From Tomitella gaofuii (GTDB lineage: Bacteria > Actinomycetota > Actinomycetes > Mycobacteriales > Mycobacteriaceae): a DNA stretch of 64,000 bases. Of this stretch, positions 1 to 11,944 are shown piece by piece (within the stretch, counting starts at the first letter, position 1; each line of letters opens with the position of its first letter). Both the position numbers and the translations under genes were made by a program. Below the pieces are notes generated by a model. The model did no database searches. It saw only the letters and a list, made by a program, of their open reading frames with translations, and was not told where the DNA came from. The DNA is taken from positions 3,114,954-3,178,953 of the forward strand of contig NZ_CP059900.1 of NCBI RefSeq assembly GCF_014126825.1, given 5' to 3'.

Positions 1-634
1 GCAGCAACTGGACTGCGTCGGCGGGCAGCCCCTTCGCCGCCAGCGCCTCGCGGATGATCCCGACGAGCACCGCGTTGGAGCTCTTCGCCGACGAGGAGCC
101 GCGCAGCAGCACCGCGTTGCCGGATTTGAAGGTGAGGCCGAACCCGTCGACCGTGACGTTGGGGCGGGCCTCGTAAACGATGCCGACGACGCCCAGCGGC
201 ACCCGCACCTGGCGCAGCTCCAGGCCGTTGGGCAGCGTGCTGCCGCGCACCACCTCCCCCACAGGGTCGGGCAGGGCGGCCACCTGCCGCAGCCCGGACG
301 CGATGCCGGCGATGCGGTCCGCGTCGAGCCGGAGCCGGTCGATCAGGCTCGCCTCGGTGCCGGCGTCCTCCGCCGCGGCGATGTCCTCTGCATTGGCCGC
401 GAGGATGCGGTCCGCGCCGTCCTCGAGCGCGCCCGCCGCCGCGGACAGGGCCGCGTTCTTGTCCGCCGCGGACAGCAATGCAAGGGTCCGGGACGCAGTC
501 CGGGCCGCGCGGGCTGCGGAGTGCACGGCCTCGCGCATCGGGTCCGGTACCCCGGCGCCGTCCCGTGCGGCGCCGCCCTGCCCAGTGCCACTCTGCCCAG
601 TGCCGCCCTCTGCCACCGGTGTGCTGATGCTCAT
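1..634 (-). CDS. proA: Glutamate-5-semialdehyde dehydrogenase (gamma-glutamyl phosphate reductase), N-terminal part
   Basis: This is the NADPH-dependent reduction step of proline synthesis, acting on gamma-glutamyl phosphate made by ProB. Only the first 211 codons are in the window; the gene runs off the left edge. After a Gly/Ala-rich N-terminus the protein reads through the ProA-typical [29 protein letters not shown] and [19 protein letters not shown] segments, which form the NADP-binding domain. The ATG at 632-634 is the first start ahead of the conserved region. In many Mycobacteriales proA lies close to proB; here proB is about 16 kb away beyond an accessory region. Identification is from motif recognition only. 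Confidence 0.95.
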   Translation of the reverse strand, partial: MSISTPVAEGGTGQSGTGQGGAARDGAGVPDPMREAVHSAARAARTASRTLALLSAADKNAALSAAAGALEDGADRILAANAEDIAAAEDAGTEASLIDRLRLDADRIAGIASGLRQVAALPDPVGEVVRGSTLPNGLELRQVRVPLGVVGIVYEARPNVTVDGFGLTFKSGNAVLLRGSSSAKSSNAVLVGIIREALAAKGLPADAVQLL

Positions 635-665
635 ACGCTCCAGGGTAGCGAACGCCGTGGCGGCC

Positions 666-1967
666 TCAGCGGCGCTCGACGTCCAGTGTGAACCCCCGGG
701 AACGCAGACGCTCCGCCAGCGGCTGCCCGATCCCGGTCGCGGGGGTCAGGACCCCGGCCGCCTCGGGTGCCGCGGCCCGGTCCAGCGCCAGCGCCAGCGC
801 GCTCTCGCCGAGCATCACGGCGGTGGCCGCATAGCCCGGGTCACCGTGCGCCGCGACGCGCGAGCGGTAGTGGGCGCCGGTGCTGGTCGTCGCATAGACG
901 TCGACGGCGAAACGGCCGTTTGCCCGCGCCTTCTCCCCCGGGCCGTCGCCGGGCGCCGGCAGCACGCGATCGAGCAGCGCGCGGGTGGGGCCGAAGCCGA
1001 GCCCTGCGACGAGCCCGCCCATGCCCGCGGTGACCGCGGCGGCGGGCACCAGCGACAGCGACGACGAGCCCACGGCCATGACCTCGCGGTAACGGAAGCG
1101 GCGGCCGTAAGCGTGGCCGAGCAGCGCGGCGGAGCGCCGCACCACCCTGGTGTTGTAGGGGCCCATGAAGAACGGCGCGAGGAAGCCGCCGAGGCCCGGG
1201 GCGATGTCGGTGCCGCGCACGATCGCCGCGTCGGACTGCCGTCCCAGGTCCGGTTCCGTCGCGCTGTCGGGGCTCAGCGAGTAGGGGCTCAGCCCGGTCT
1301 TGCGCGCCTGCTTGTCCTTCTTCATCGCGTCGATCTGCATGCGCAGCGAGTCGACGGTGCCGCCGCTGATCCCGCCGCGCAGGTCCGAGACCACCAGGGT
1401 CGTGTCCGTCAGCTCCCCGGCGCCGTCCTCGGCGACCCGGCGATGGAGCCGGTACACGCCCAGGTCGGAGGGCACCGAGTCGAATCCGCACGAGTGCACG
1501 ATCCGCGCCCCGGTGCGCACCGCCGTCTCGTGGTAGCGGTCGATGCTCTCGCGGTGGAAGAGCACCTCCCCCGTGAGGTCCACGTAGTCGGTCCCGGCCT
1601 CCGCGCACGCGCGCACCAGCGGGAGCCCGTAGCGCGCGTAGGGGCCGACGGTGCTGATCACCACCCGTGCCGAGCGCGCCAGAGCGTCGAGGGACGCGTC
1701 GTCGGCGGCGTCCGCGACGAGGATCGGCCAGTCCGCCGCGCCGGCGCCCAGCCCGTCCCGGATCTCCGCGAGCCTGCCCCGGTTGCGCCCGGCGAGCCCG
1801 AGCCGCACGCCCTCCGGTGCGTGTTCCGCCAGGTGCCCCGCCACGAGCCGCCCGACGAACCCGGTGGCCCCGTAGACGACGAGGTCGACGTCGCGGGACT
1901 TCGCCGTCTCCGGCTCCTCCGTCGTCCCCCCACCTGACTTCGAACGCGGATCGTTGTCGTTGCTCAT
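666..1967 (-). CDS. Saccharopine dehydrogenase-like NAD(P)-binding reductase (trans-acting enoyl reductase family)
   Basis: The 433-residue protein starts with a Rossmann fold ([20 protein letters not shown], about residues 27-46) of the saccharopine dehydrogenase NADP-binding type. It continues with the family's [13 protein letters not shown] and [15 protein letters not shown] motifs. Mycobacterial homologues include the trans-acting enoyl reductase of phenolic glycolipid/PDIM synthesis and its paralogue, but no polyketide synthase lies nearby, so the substrate is unknown. The ATG at 1967 starts just before the Rossmann fold; the frame stays open upstream into recQ, where it is a shadow. The gene is divergent from recQ across about 110 bp. 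Family is confident, exact reaction is not. Confidence 0.85.
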   Translation of the reverse strand: MSNDNDPRSKSGGGTTEEPETAKSRDVDLVVYGATGFVGRLVAGHLAEHAPEGVRLGLAGRNRGRLAEIRDGLGAGAADWPILVADAADDASLDALARSARVVISTVGPYARYGLPLVRACAEAGTDYVDLTGEVLFHRESIDRYHETAVRTGARIVHSCGFDSVPSDLGVYRLHRRVAEDGAGELTDTTLVVSDLRGGISGGTVDSLRMQIDAMKKDKQARKTGLSPYSLSPDSATEPDLGRQSDAAIVRGTDIAPGLGGFLAPFFMGPYNTRVVRRSAALLGHAYGRRFRYREVMAVGSSSLSLVPAAAVTAGMGGLVAGLGFGPTRALLDRVLPAPGDGPGEKARANGRFAVDVYATTSTGAHYRSRVAAHGDPGYAATAVMLGESALALALDRAAAPEAAGVLTPATGIGQPLAERLRSRGFTLDVERR

Positions 1968-2076
1968 CGGTCCATGACAGCACACCGCCGGCCGACCGTC
2001 GACCGGGTCGACCCCCGCCCTGCGCCTGTGGATAACCCGCGCACTCCGGCCGGGTGCGTCGGTCCGGCAAGGCACC

Positions 2077-4317
<2,241 letters not shown>

Positions 4318-4442
4318 GCGACCGCTCATCCTGCTATGCGGCCCGCGAGTGACCCTCCTCACACCGACGTGCTGACCTGCAATAGCCCCGGCAATTCGGG
4401 TCCCGATTCCCCGGCGGGGGCGATTTTGCTGGTCAGCGTTGT

Positions 4443-4457
4443 TAGTCTGGTAGACGC
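4443..4457 (+). promoter_or_regulatory. Candidate -10 element giving a leaderless ectA mRNA
   Basis: TAGTCT at 4443-4448 fits the actinobacterial TANNNT -10 pattern. The ectA ATG at 4458 lies where transcription would be expected to start. No Shine-Dalgarno sequence precedes the ATG, which agrees with leaderless translation. This is inference from spacing and motif only. Confidence 0.35.
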
Positions 4458-5006
4458 ATGAGGCTCCCAGAAAACGAAGTACCCCGTCAGAAAACCTCCA
4501 CCGAGGCCCCCTCTGCGGATGCTGTCGAATTCCGCGCGCCGCGCGTACCGGACGGCATCAGGCTGTGGGAGATCGCCCGGGATTCGGCCGTGCTCGATCT
4601 CAACTCGAGTTACGCCTATGTCCTCTGGTGCCGCGATTTCGCACGCACCTCCATCGTCGCCGTCGTCGACGGCCGTGTACACGGCTTCGTCACCGGCTAC
4701 CGGCGCCAGGACCGCCCGGACACGCTCATGGTGTGGCAGGTGGCCACCGACGAATCCCAGCGTGGCAAGGGCGTCGCCGGTCGTATGCTCTCCGGTCTGC
4801 TCGACCGGCTCGCGCCGGACGGCGTCACCCGGCTGGAGACCACGATCAGCCCCGACAACACCGCGTCACAGGCGTTGTTCACCGGCGTCGCCCGGCGCCG
4901 CGGCGTGGGCATCCGGCGGGAGGACCTGTTCCCCGCGGACGCGTTTCCGGACAGCCACGAGCCGGAGGATCTCTACATCATCGGGGACCCGGCCGACGCG
5001 CCGTAG
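4458..5006 (+). CDS. ectA: L-2,4-diaminobutyrate N-gamma-acetyltransferase
   Basis: This enzyme transfers the acetyl group from acetyl-CoA to diaminobutyrate, the second step of ectoine synthesis. The 182-residue protein has the GNAT fold. The EctA segments LWEIARDSAVLDLNSSYAYV and WCRDFARTS are visible, as is the acetyl-CoA pyrophosphate loop SQRGKGVAGRML (about 105) and the C-terminal TRLETTISPDNTASQALF. It is first in ectABC. The start ATG lacks a ribosome binding site and may be leaderless. No ectD hydroxylase gene follows, so the local product is ectoine rather than hydroxyectoine. Confidence 0.95.
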   Translation: MRLPENEVPRQKTSTEAPSADAVEFRAPRVPDGIRLWEIARDSAVLDLNSSYAYVLWCRDFARTSIVAVVDGRVHGFVTGYRRQDRPDTLMVWQVATDESQRGKGVAGRMLSGLLDRLAPDGVTRLETTISPDNTASQALFTGVARRRGVGIRREDLFPADAFPDSHEPEDLYIIGDPADAP

Positions 5007-5147
5007 CGCCGCGCACCGCGTCAGCCCTGCGTGTAGAGGTGCCGCTTTCCGGGTACAAGGGCACCGCAGGCCTCTGACCGAACACGCCAACGATTCCGAC
5101 AATGAGATTGACAGCGGCATCCGCTATCACTGAATGAGGTAATCGCC

Positions 5148-6416
5148 ATGACTGTGATCGACAAGATCGACACCACCATTTTCGCCAAACGCGAGTCCGA
5201 GGTCCGCAGCTACAGCCGCGGCTGGCCGACGGTGTTCGACACCGCCAAGGGCAGCTGGATGCGCGGCGAGGACGGCCGCGAGTACCTGGACTTCTTCGCC
5301 GGCGCGGGCACGCTGAACTACGGCCACAACAACCCGCTGTTCAAGCAGGCCCTGCTCGACTACATCGAGCGCGACGGCGTCACCCACGCCCTCGACATGG
5401 CCACCGTAGCCAAGCGCGACTTCCTCGAGTCCATCGACCGGAACCTGCTCGAGCCGCGCGGACTCGACTACAAGGTCATGTTCCCCGGCCCCACCGGCAC
5501 CAACGCGGTCGAGGCCGCGCTCAAGCTGGCGCGCAAGGTCACCGGGCGCGAGTCCGTCATCAGCTTCACCAACGCCTTCCACGGCATGACGCTGGGCTCG
5601 CTGTCGGTCACCGGAAACTCGATGAAGCGCAACGGCGCCGGCATCCCGCTGGTGCACGCCACGCCGATGCCGTTCGACAACTACTTCGGCGGCGTCGCCG
5701 AGGACTTCCAGTGGTTCTCCCGCGTCCTCGACGACTCCGGCTCCGGGCTCAACAAGCCGGCGGCGGTCATCGTCGAGACCGTGCAGGGCGAGGGCGGCAT
5801 CAACGTTGCGCGACCCGAGTGGCTCCGCGCTCTGTCCGAGCTGTGCGCCGAGCGCGACATCCTCATGATCGTCGACGACGTCCAGATGGGCTGCGGCCGC
5901 ACCGGCCAGTTCTTCTCGTTCGAGGCCGCCGGGATCACCCCGGACATCGTCACGCTCTCGAAGTCCATCGGCGGCTACGGCCTGCCGTTGGCGCTGACGA
6001 TGTTCAAGTCGGAGCTCGACGTGTGGACGCCGGGCGAGCACAACGGCACCTTCCGCGGCAACAACCCCGCGTTCGTGACCGCCACCGCCGCGCTGGACAA
6101 CTACTGGGCGGACGACGCGTTCCAGAAGGAGACCCTGCGCAAGGGCGCGCTGGTCCGCGAGGGGCTCGACACCATCGCCGACTCCTACCCCGGCGTGTCC
6201 ACCCGTGGCCGCGGCCTGGTGCAGGCGCTGGCCTTCGAGCAGGCCGACAAGGCCTCCGCGGTGTGCGGTGCGGCGTTCGAGTCCGGACTGCTGCTCGAGA
6301 CCTCCGGCCCCGAAAGCGAGGTGGTCAAGCTGCTGCCGCCGCTGACCACCACCGACGACGAGTTCCGTCAGGGCCTGTCGATCATCGCCGAGTCCGTGGC
6401 CAAGGTCATGGCCTGA
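5148..6416 (+). CDS. ectB: L-2,4-diaminobutyrate transaminase
   Basis: A class III PLP-dependent aminotransferase (422 residues) that makes diaminobutyrate from aspartate semialdehyde and glutamate, the committed ectoine step. Visible features are FFAGAGTLNYGHNN near 45, the cofactor phosphate-binding PGPTGTNAVEAALKLARK, the IVDDVQMGCGRTG segment holding the PLP-contacting Asp, and the Schiff-base lysine in LSKSIGGYGLPL (about 271). GAGG lies 8 nt before the ATG. A 141-bp gap separates it from ectA. A large hairpin follows the stop. Confidence 0.97.
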   Translation: MTVIDKIDTTIFAKRESEVRSYSRGWPTVFDTAKGSWMRGEDGREYLDFFAGAGTLNYGHNNPLFKQALLDYIERDGVTHALDMATVAKRDFLESIDRNLLEPRGLDYKVMFPGPTGTNAVEAALKLARKVTGRESVISFTNAFHGMTLGSLSVTGNSMKRNGAGIPLVHATPMPFDNYFGGVAEDFQWFSRVLDDSGSGLNKPAAVIVETVQGEGGINVARPEWLRALSELCAERDILMIVDDVQMGCGRTGQFFSFEAAGITPDIVTLSKSIGGYGLPLALTMFKSELDVWTPGEHNGTFRGNNPAFVTATAALDNYWADDAFQKETLRKGALVREGLDTIADSYPGVSTRGRGLVQALAFEQADKASAVCGAAFESGLLLETSGPESEVVKLLPPLTTTDDEFRQGLSIIAESVAKVMA

Positions 6417-6432
6417 CGACGTTCCCCGCAGG

Positions 6433-6474
6433 GCCCGGGCCCCGCATGGCGCACGGCGCTGGCGGGGCCCGGGC
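6433..6474 (+). terminator. Strong hairpin between ectB and ectC
   Basis: Perfect 13-bp arms GCCCGGGCCCCGC (6433-6445) and GCGGGGCCCGGGC (6462-6474) enclose a 16-nt loop. No T-run follows. It sits 16 nt after the ectB stop and 45 nt before ectC. It could be a partial terminator or an mRNA processing/stability element setting EctC level against EctAB. Confidence 0.6.
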
Positions 6475-6519
6475 TGTGTGATCATCCGCCAATCCCGTAC
6501 ACCAGAAAGGCAGCAGAAC

Positions 6520-6918
6520 ATGATCGTCCGCACCACGGCCGAAATCTCCGGCACCGACCGCGAGGTCCGCCCCGAGAACGACAACTGGGTGAGCAAGCGC
6601 ATCATCCTGGGCGGCGACAAGGTGGGCTTCTCGTTCCACGAGACCACCATCAAGGCCGGCACCGAAAACTTCTTCCACTACGCCAACCACGTCGAGGCCG
6701 TCTGGCTCGTCGAGGGCGAAGGCGAGCTGGTGGACCTCGACAACGACAAGACCTACCCGCTCGCCGACGGGACGATGTACCTGCTCAACGGCCACGAGCG
6801 GCACAAGGTGATCGCCAGGACGCAGCTGCGCATGCTGTGCGTGTTCAACCCGCCCGTCGTGGGCACCGAGGTGCACGACGAGAACGGCGTCTACCCGCTC
6901 GTCGAGGTCGAGGACTGA
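6520..6918 (+). CDS. ectC: L-ectoine synthase
   Basis: A 132-residue cupin that cyclises N-gamma-acetyl-diaminobutyrate to ectoine. It begins MIVRTTAEISGTDREV and carries the family segments FSFHETTIKAGTE, HYANHVEAVWLVEGEGEL and DGTMYLLNGHERH, which supply the metal-binding residues, and ends PVVGTEVHDENGVYPLVE. The frame is open upstream to 6478, but the ATG at 6520 gives the family's length and has AAAGG about 10 nt ahead. It is last in the operon and followed by a very strong terminator. Confidence 0.97.
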   Translation: MIVRTTAEISGTDREVRPENDNWVSKRIILGGDKVGFSFHETTIKAGTENFFHYANHVEAVWLVEGEGELVDLDNDKTYPLADGTMYLLNGHERHKVIARTQLRMLCVFNPPVVGTEVHDENGVYPLVEVED

Positions 6919-6942
6919 CCTCCCTCCCCGCACAACGCTACG

Positions 6943-6985
6943 GCGCCGGCCCGGTGGATCATTCCACCGGGCCGGCGCTGTTTAT
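6943..6985 (+). terminator. Rho-independent terminator of ectABC
   Basis: Perfect 16-bp arms GCGCCGGCCCGGTGGA (6943-6958) and its complement (6963-6978) with a TCAT loop, followed by TGTTTATCTGT. It begins 24 nt after the ectC stop. Confidence 0.9.
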
Positions 6986-7520
6986 CTGTAGTGGCGAGGC
7001 GGTGTCCGTCACTTTGGATCACTACTGTCAATCGCTTGTGGGTTACGCACGTCCGTGGGTGGTGTTACTGACTAGCCCTCGTCGCCGAAGCTCACCGCAG
7101 TCGCTACCAGCGACTGCGGCGGCTGGAAATCGGAAAGCGCCGCGACGACGAACTCGTGAAACACGCACCTGAGCTACTCGCCCGTCACGCCAAGGCAACT
7201 CGTCAAAACGCTGCGTGACAGCAATCTGGATCATCCACCCCGCCGAACTCAACTGTCGACCGCGAGCTTGTGACTGGCGGATGCGCCCGGAGTGACGTTC
7301 AGATTCGTGGTGACCGAAGGGACATGGTGACAGTGATTGCCGCGCGCACCGAGTTGCAACAGCGACTGAACGCAACGGTCACTGTGGAGGGGGCAAGCGC
7401 AAACTGTAGCGCATGGGAAATCATTCGCATGGTGACTTCTTCGGAGTGTGGCCCTCGAACTCGAAGGAGGGGGGTGTTCGGTCCCGCCCTAGTAGCGGGT
7501 GACCACGCAACTGTTTGGAG
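6986..7520. other. Intergenic region between ectC and the copper operon
   Basis: No gene can be supported here. A short plus-strand frame after a stop (7072-7218, ending RRDDELVKHAPELLARHAKA) has protein-like composition but no start codon, and may be a remnant. A small stem CCCGC/GGGCG-type pair near 7483-7499 lies past the YHS gene stop and could terminate the copper operon. The lower-GC, irregular composition compared with the flanking genes fits the edge of an acquired segment. Confidence 0.4.
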
Positions 7521-7793
7521 TCAGGCGGTGTTGGCATATCGATCGGGATCGGCATCGAAGAGGGGACCACAGGCGGCGCAGCAGAACCAGTACCGCTGGC
7601 CGTTGTGGTCGCAGAAATATCCGGCAGCTTCTGCTTGGGCCTTGACCACCGGGGTACCGGCCATGACCGGGCAGGCAGCCATCTCAGTTGCTGGGGAGGC
7701 GGACAGTTCTTCGTCGCTGGGCGAGTGGCCGCAGCATCTTCCTCCCGCGAGGACCGAGGTATCGGTGAGGTTGAGGTTCTCGTGTGCAGTCAT
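7521..7793 (-). CDS. Small YHS-domain metal-binding protein
   Basis: A 90-residue protein with Cys- and His-containing stretches: AGGRCCGHSPSD near residue 17, then a YHS-like domain with MAACPVMAGTPVVK, YFCDHNGQRYWFCCAACGPLF and a DPDRYA ending. YHS domains bind heavy metals and occur in copper ATPases and as stand-alone scavengers. It is the last gene of the copper operon, 41 nt after copA, so a copper-handling role is likely but not shown. No signal peptide, so probably cytosolic. Confidence 0.82.
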   Translation of the reverse strand: MTAHENLNLTDTSVLAGGRCCGHSPSDEELSASPATEMAACPVMAGTPVVKAQAEAAGYFCDHNGQRYWFCCAACGPLFDADPDRYANTA

Positions 7794-7834
7794 CTGGTGT
7801 GTCCTTTCTCGTTGGGTGATGACAGATGGATGGA

Positions 7835-10159
7835 TCAGGCGGCCACCGGCTCGCGGGCGAGGGCCGGTCCGGCCGGGGACGGGTCGCTGGTGTCATCGGC
7901 GCGGGCCTTGAAGGTCCGCAGTCTCAGGCTGTTCGAGACGACGAACACCGAAGAGAGGGCCATCGCTGCGCCCGCGAGCATCGGGTTGAGCAGTCCGAAG
8001 GCGGCCAGGGGGATCGCGGCAGTGTTGTACGCGAAGGCCCAGAACAAGTTCGTCTTGATCGTCCGCAGTGTGCGCCGGGCCAGCCGGATCGCGTCGGCGG
8101 CGGCGCGCAGGTCGCCGCGGACGAGGGTAATGTCGGCGGCCTCGATCGCCACATCGGTGCCGGTGCCCATCGCCAGACCGAGGTCGGCCTGAGCGAGGGC
8201 GGGGGCGTCGTTGACGCCGTCGCCGACCATGGCCACGACCGTGCCGTCGTCCTGGAGCTTTGCGACGACGTCGACCTTGTCTTTGGGCATGACCTCGGCG
8301 ATGACCTGATCGATGCCGACCTCGGCGGCGACCTGTTCGGCCACGGCCTGGTTGTCGCCGGTCAGCAGCACCGGGGTCAGCCCGAGTTCCTTGAACTGTG
8401 CGATCGCTTGAGTGCTGGTGGGCTTGATCTGGTCGGAGACGACCAGCACACCGCGTGCGGCGCCATCCCAGGCTATGGCTATCGCGGTCTTGCCCTCGGC
8501 TTCCGCGGCCTGTTTCGCGCCCCGGAGGTCGTCGCCCAGGTGGATCGACCAGTCTGCCAGCAGCGACTCCCGGCCGGCCAGGACGGCGTGGCCGTCGATC
8601 ACTCCTTGGACACCCTTGCCCTCGATGTTCTCGAAGGACTCCGGCGCCGGAAGGTCACCGACCTCGGTGGTCGCGCCGGTGGCGATGGCATGGGCGATGG
8701 GGTGCTCGGAGTAGCCCTCCAGTCCGCCGGCGACTCGCAGCAGCTCGTCACGGTCAACCCCGTCAGCGGTGATGACGTCGGTCAGGGTCATCTTCCCCGT
8801 GGTGACGGTGCCTGTCTTGTCCAGGACGATCGTGTCGACCTTGCGGGTGGATTCGAGGGTTTCGGGGCCCTTGATGAGCACACCGATCTGCGCGCCGCGC
8901 CCGGTGCCGACCAGTAGGGCAGTCGGTGTCGCCAGGCCGAGAGCACAGGGGCAGGCGATGATCAGCACGGCGACGGCGGCGGTGAAGCCGGCCGCTAGCG
9001 GGAACCCAGCGCCGATCCAGGCCCCGAGGGCCGCGACGGCGATCGCGATGGCGATCGGCACGAACACCCCGGAGACACGGTCGGCCAGCCGCTGGATCTC
9101 TGCCTTGCCCGACTGGGCGTCCTCGACCATCTTGGCCATCTGTGCCAGCTGGGTATCCGAGCCCACCCTGGTTGCCTTGACCACGAGTCGGCCGCCGGCG
9201 TTGACGGTCGCGCCTGTGACAGGGTTGCCCTCTGAGACCTCGACCGGGACGGATTCGCCGGTCAGCATGGAGGCGTCGATCGCGGAGTTGCCGGAGGTGA
9301 TGGTCCCGTCGGTAGCGACCTTTTCACCGGGACGGACGACGAACTCGTCGCCCACTGTCAACTCGTCGATGGAGACACGCTGTTCGGTGCCGTCGCGCAG
9401 GAGCGATACTTCCTTTGCCCCCAGTTCCAGCAGTGCACGAAGTGCGGCACCGGCGCGGCGCTTGGAGCGCTTCTCGAAGTAGCGGCCCATCAGGATGAAC
9501 GTGATCACCCCGGCGGCCACTTCCAGGTAGATGTTCCCGAGTCCGTCGGAGCGGGAGATGGTCAACTCGAAGGCGTGGGTGACGCCGGGCTGGCCGGCGG
9601 TGCCGAAGAACAGCGCGACGATCGACCAGATCATCGCCGCGCCTGTACCCACCGAGATGAGCGTGTCCATCGTGGCTGCACCGTGCTTGAGGTTCATCCA
9701 TGCGGCCCTATGGAAGGGCCAGCCGGCCCAGACCACGACGGGGGCGGCCAGGACGAGAGAGGCGAAGCCCCAGTAGTCGAACTGCAAGGCCGGGATCATG
9801 GCCATCGCGATCACTGGCACCGCGAGGACGGCGGAGCCGATGAGGCGCTGACGGAGGGAACGCAGCTCTCTGTCCTCGGCCGACTCGCCCTCATCCTCTG
9901 AACTGTCGCCGTTGCCCTTGGCAGGGGCCGGAAGTGCGGCGGTGTAGCCGGTCTTCTCGACCTCCGCGATCAGGGCCTTCGGGTCCAGGTCGTCGGGGCC
10001 GGTGACGCTGGCCTTCTCGGTCGCGTAGTTCACCCTCGCGGTCACACCGTCGAGCTTGTTGAGCTTCTTCTCGATCCGGTTCGCGCACGAGGCGCACGTC
10101 ATGCCACTGATCTGCAACTCGATGCCGGCGACCGCGGTGCTGGAGTTCTCAGTGGCCAT
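7835..10159 (-). CDS. copA: Copper-translocating P1B-type ATPase
   Basis: A 774-residue inner-membrane pump that exports Cu(I) using ATP. In order: one N-terminal heavy-metal-associated domain with GMTCASC (residues 19-25), paired membrane helices, the actuator LTGES (about 299), the membrane metal site CPC in [10 protein letters not shown] (about 403), the phosphorylated Asp of DKTGT (about 446), an HP dipeptide in [11 protein letters not shown], and [10 protein letters not shown] (about 645). The frame opens at 10210, but ATG 10159 has AGAGGAG directly upstream and starts at the HMA domain. The start overlaps the 3' end of the disrupted membrane-protein gene by 11 nt, showing the ancestral operon. 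Confidence 0.95.
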   Translation of the reverse strand: MATENSSTAVAGIELQISGMTCASCANRIEKKLNKLDGVTARVNYATEKASVTGPDDLDPKALIAEVEKTGYTAALPAPAKGNGDSSEDEGESAEDRELRSLRQRLIGSAVLAVPVIAMAMIPALQFDYWGFASLVLAAPVVVWAGWPFHRAAWMNLKHGAATMDTLISVGTGAAMIWSIVALFFGTAGQPGVTHAFELTISRSDGLGNIYLEVAAGVITFILMGRYFEKRSKRRAGAALRALLELGAKEVSLLRDGTEQRVSIDELTVGDEFVVRPGEKVATDGTITSGNSAIDASMLTGESVPVEVSEGNPVTGATVNAGGRLVVKATRVGSDTQLAQMAKMVEDAQSGKAEIQRLADRVSGVFVPIAIAIAVAALGAWIGAGFPLAAGFTAAVAVLIIACPCALGLATPTALLVGTGRGAQIGVLIKGPETLESTRKVDTIVLDKTGTVTTGKMTLTDVITADGVDRDELLRVAGGLEGYSEHPIAHAIATGATTEVGDLPAPESFENIEGKGVQGVIDGHAVLAGRESLLADWSIHLGDDLRGAKQAAEAEGKTAIAIAWDGAARGVLVVSDQIKPTSTQAIAQFKELGLTPVLLTGDNQAVAEQVAAEVGIDQVIAEVMPKDKVDVVAKLQDDGTVVAMVGDGVNDAPALAQADLGLAMGTGTDVAIEAADITLVRGDLRAAADAIRLARRTLRTIKTNLFWAFAYNTAAIPLAAFGLLNPMLAGAAMALSSVFVVSNSLRLRTFKARADDTSDPSPAGPALAREPVAA

Positions 10160-10531
10160 GGTCTCCTCTTTCCGGATGCTCTCCACCAGTGCCCGCTTTC
10201 TGACCTGCACTACCGGCGGAGTGCCCGCCGCCGCTCTCGCCCTTGCCGATGGCCGTATCGATCACCAGCGGGGCGGTGTGGACTTCGCCGTCAACTTGGA
10301 AGTTCAGATACAGCAGGTAGCGACCCTGGGTGGGTGCTGTGGCCTCGAACACGATCTCCGGACCAGACGTCTCGCCGGCCTGCGGCTCGTCCCCATGAGG
10401 GTGGACGTGCAGGTAGGCCAGGTCCCCGTCCCGCAGGGCGACAAGGTGGCCGAAGGCCCCCAAATAGGGCTCCAGTTCGGTGACGGGTTCCCCGGCGCGG
10501 GAGATGGTCATGGTCAGCGTTGAAGCCCGAG

Positions 10532-10591
10532 GTGCCTCACGTAAAAGTGAGCGCGAAGCGGGTGGCCGGTGCCTCACGCAGTGTGAGCGCG
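10532..10591. repeat. Left-end double terminal repeat of the IS
   Basis: GTGCCTCAC-N7-TGAGCGCG at 10532-10555 and GTGCCTCAC-N6-TGAGCGCG at 10569-10591. The pair is inverted relative to the two copies at the right end. Confidence 0.85.
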
Positions 10592-10604
10592 TGGGAGGCT
10601 TGCG

Positions 10605-11846
10605 CTACTTCGCCTGGGCCAATCGGTTGATTGACGGTTGTAATGCTTCCAGGTCCATGTGGCGGGCGGCGGCGAGGGCTTCGGTCTTGTCTCGCGCCAG
10701 GTCGAGTAGCTGCATCTGGATGGCGTTGATCTGCCGGGTCAAGTCGGCCGGGTTGATCCCGTCGATCCGAGCCGAGACCCGCGAAAGTTGTTGTGCATCA
10801 AGGGTTCCCGAGTCTTGCAGGCGCTGCCATGGGGTGGCCGGCTTGTCGTAGATCCGCTTTCTGCGGCCGTCCGCGCCGGCGGTGTAGCCGACGGCTTTTT
10901 TCGTGGGGGTGAAGAAGTTCAACCGCAGCGACACCAGCCGCCACAGCCGGTCGAGCAGCTCGAGTTCGTCGGCGGTGTCGTAGCGCCAATAGAAGGCGTG
11001 TTTGCGCACGACGTGGTTGTTCTTCGACTCCACGTGCGCCTGGTCGTTCTTCTGGTACGGCCGAGAGCGGGTCTGTGCGATGTCGCGGTCCTGCAGCCAC
11101 CCGGCGACCTCATGGTTGATGAACTCCGAACCGCAGTCGCTGTCGAAGGTGGTCATGGCGAAGGGAAACCAGCCCTGCAGCTGTTCGATCCCGTGGAGGA
11201 TCCACTTCGAGGCGTTGTTGCGGATCGAGCAGTTCTCCGTCCACCCGGTCACAATGTCGGTCATCGTCAGCGTGCGGGCGAACTCGCCGATCAGCGTGGG
11301 GCCGCAGTGCGCCACGGTGTCGGCCTCGATCACCCCTGGCGTGTCGGGTGCCTCGTCCGTGCAGGTACGGATGGCAATCGAGTTCCGCAGCAGCGGTGAC
11401 GGCGTCGTCGTCGATATGCCCTTGATCCGCATTCTGTCGCGTGCCGGTTTCAAGTACCGGTCAACGGTCGCGGCGCTCATCGCTTTCAGTTCCGCGGTCG
11501 TCTCGTCGGTGGCGAACGGCGTGTCCAGATCACCCGCCTCGGCCAGCAGCGGTAGCCACAGATCGACCATGACGACCAGATACTTGCCGCACGGCATGCC
11601 CATCAACGCCCACACATGCTCAAGCAGGGTCCTGGCGTCGTCGCTGAAGCGCCGAGTGCGCAGTGTGCGTCCGTCGACCTGCTCGGCCGGGTCCGGCAGC
11701 GCAGGGCCGCGAAGCATCCGCCGTGCGGTCGAGCGGCCCATACCCGTGGTCTCCACCACGCGGTCGAGGATCTTGCCTTTGTCCGCCTTCGACGCCTTGC
11801 GGTACTGATTCCGCAGCTTGTTCGTCACCTGCCGTCTCGCGGCCAT
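10605..11846 (-). CDS. DDE (integrase-core) transposase
   Basis: A 413-residue transposase. The N-terminal helix-turn-helix region (NKLRNQYRKASKADKGKILD and GMGRSTARRML) would bind the terminal repeats. The catalytic core shows D in GVIEADTVAHCG, D in MTTFDSDCGSEFINHE and E in QAHVESKNNHVVRKHAF, giving an rve-type DDE triad. The C-terminus (YDKPATPWQRLQDSG) is typical of this transposase group. ATG 11846 with GAAGG ahead is preferred over the upstream TTG at 11873. The reading frame is intact, so the element could still move. Confidence 0.9.
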   Translation of the reverse strand: MAARRQVTNKLRNQYRKASKADKGKILDRVVETTGMGRSTARRMLRGPALPDPAEQVDGRTLRTRRFSDDARTLLEHVWALMGMPCGKYLVVMVDLWLPLLAEAGDLDTPFATDETTAELKAMSAATVDRYLKPARDRMRIKGISTTTPSPLLRNSIAIRTCTDEAPDTPGVIEADTVAHCGPTLIGEFARTLTMTDIVTGWTENCSIRNNASKWILHGIEQLQGWFPFAMTTFDSDCGSEFINHEVAGWLQDRDIAQTRSRPYQKNDQAHVESKNNHVVRKHAFYWRYDTADELELLDRLWRLVSLRLNFFTPTKKAVGYTAGADGRRKRIYDKPATPWQRLQDSGTLDAQQLSRVSARIDGINPADLTRQINAIQMQLLDLARDKTEALAAARHMDLEALQPSINRLAQAK

Positions 11847-11886
11847 GTCGATCTTGCCTTCCACATCGGGCAAGCTTTCCTGGCTA

Positions 11887-11944
11887 CGCGCTCAAAGTAG
11901 GTGAGGCACCACCCGGCGCCACGCGCTCAAAGTAGGTGAGGCAC
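11887..11944. repeat. Right-end double terminal repeat of the IS
   Basis: CGCGCTCA-N6-GTGAGGCAC occurs at 11887-11909 and, identical, at 11922-11944. It is the inverse of the left-end repeats. Confidence 0.85.

Noticed and set aside
7043-7375. Minus-strand 110-codon frame between ectC and the YHS gene
   Set aside because: No ribosome site, no recognisable motif and an unstructured composition.
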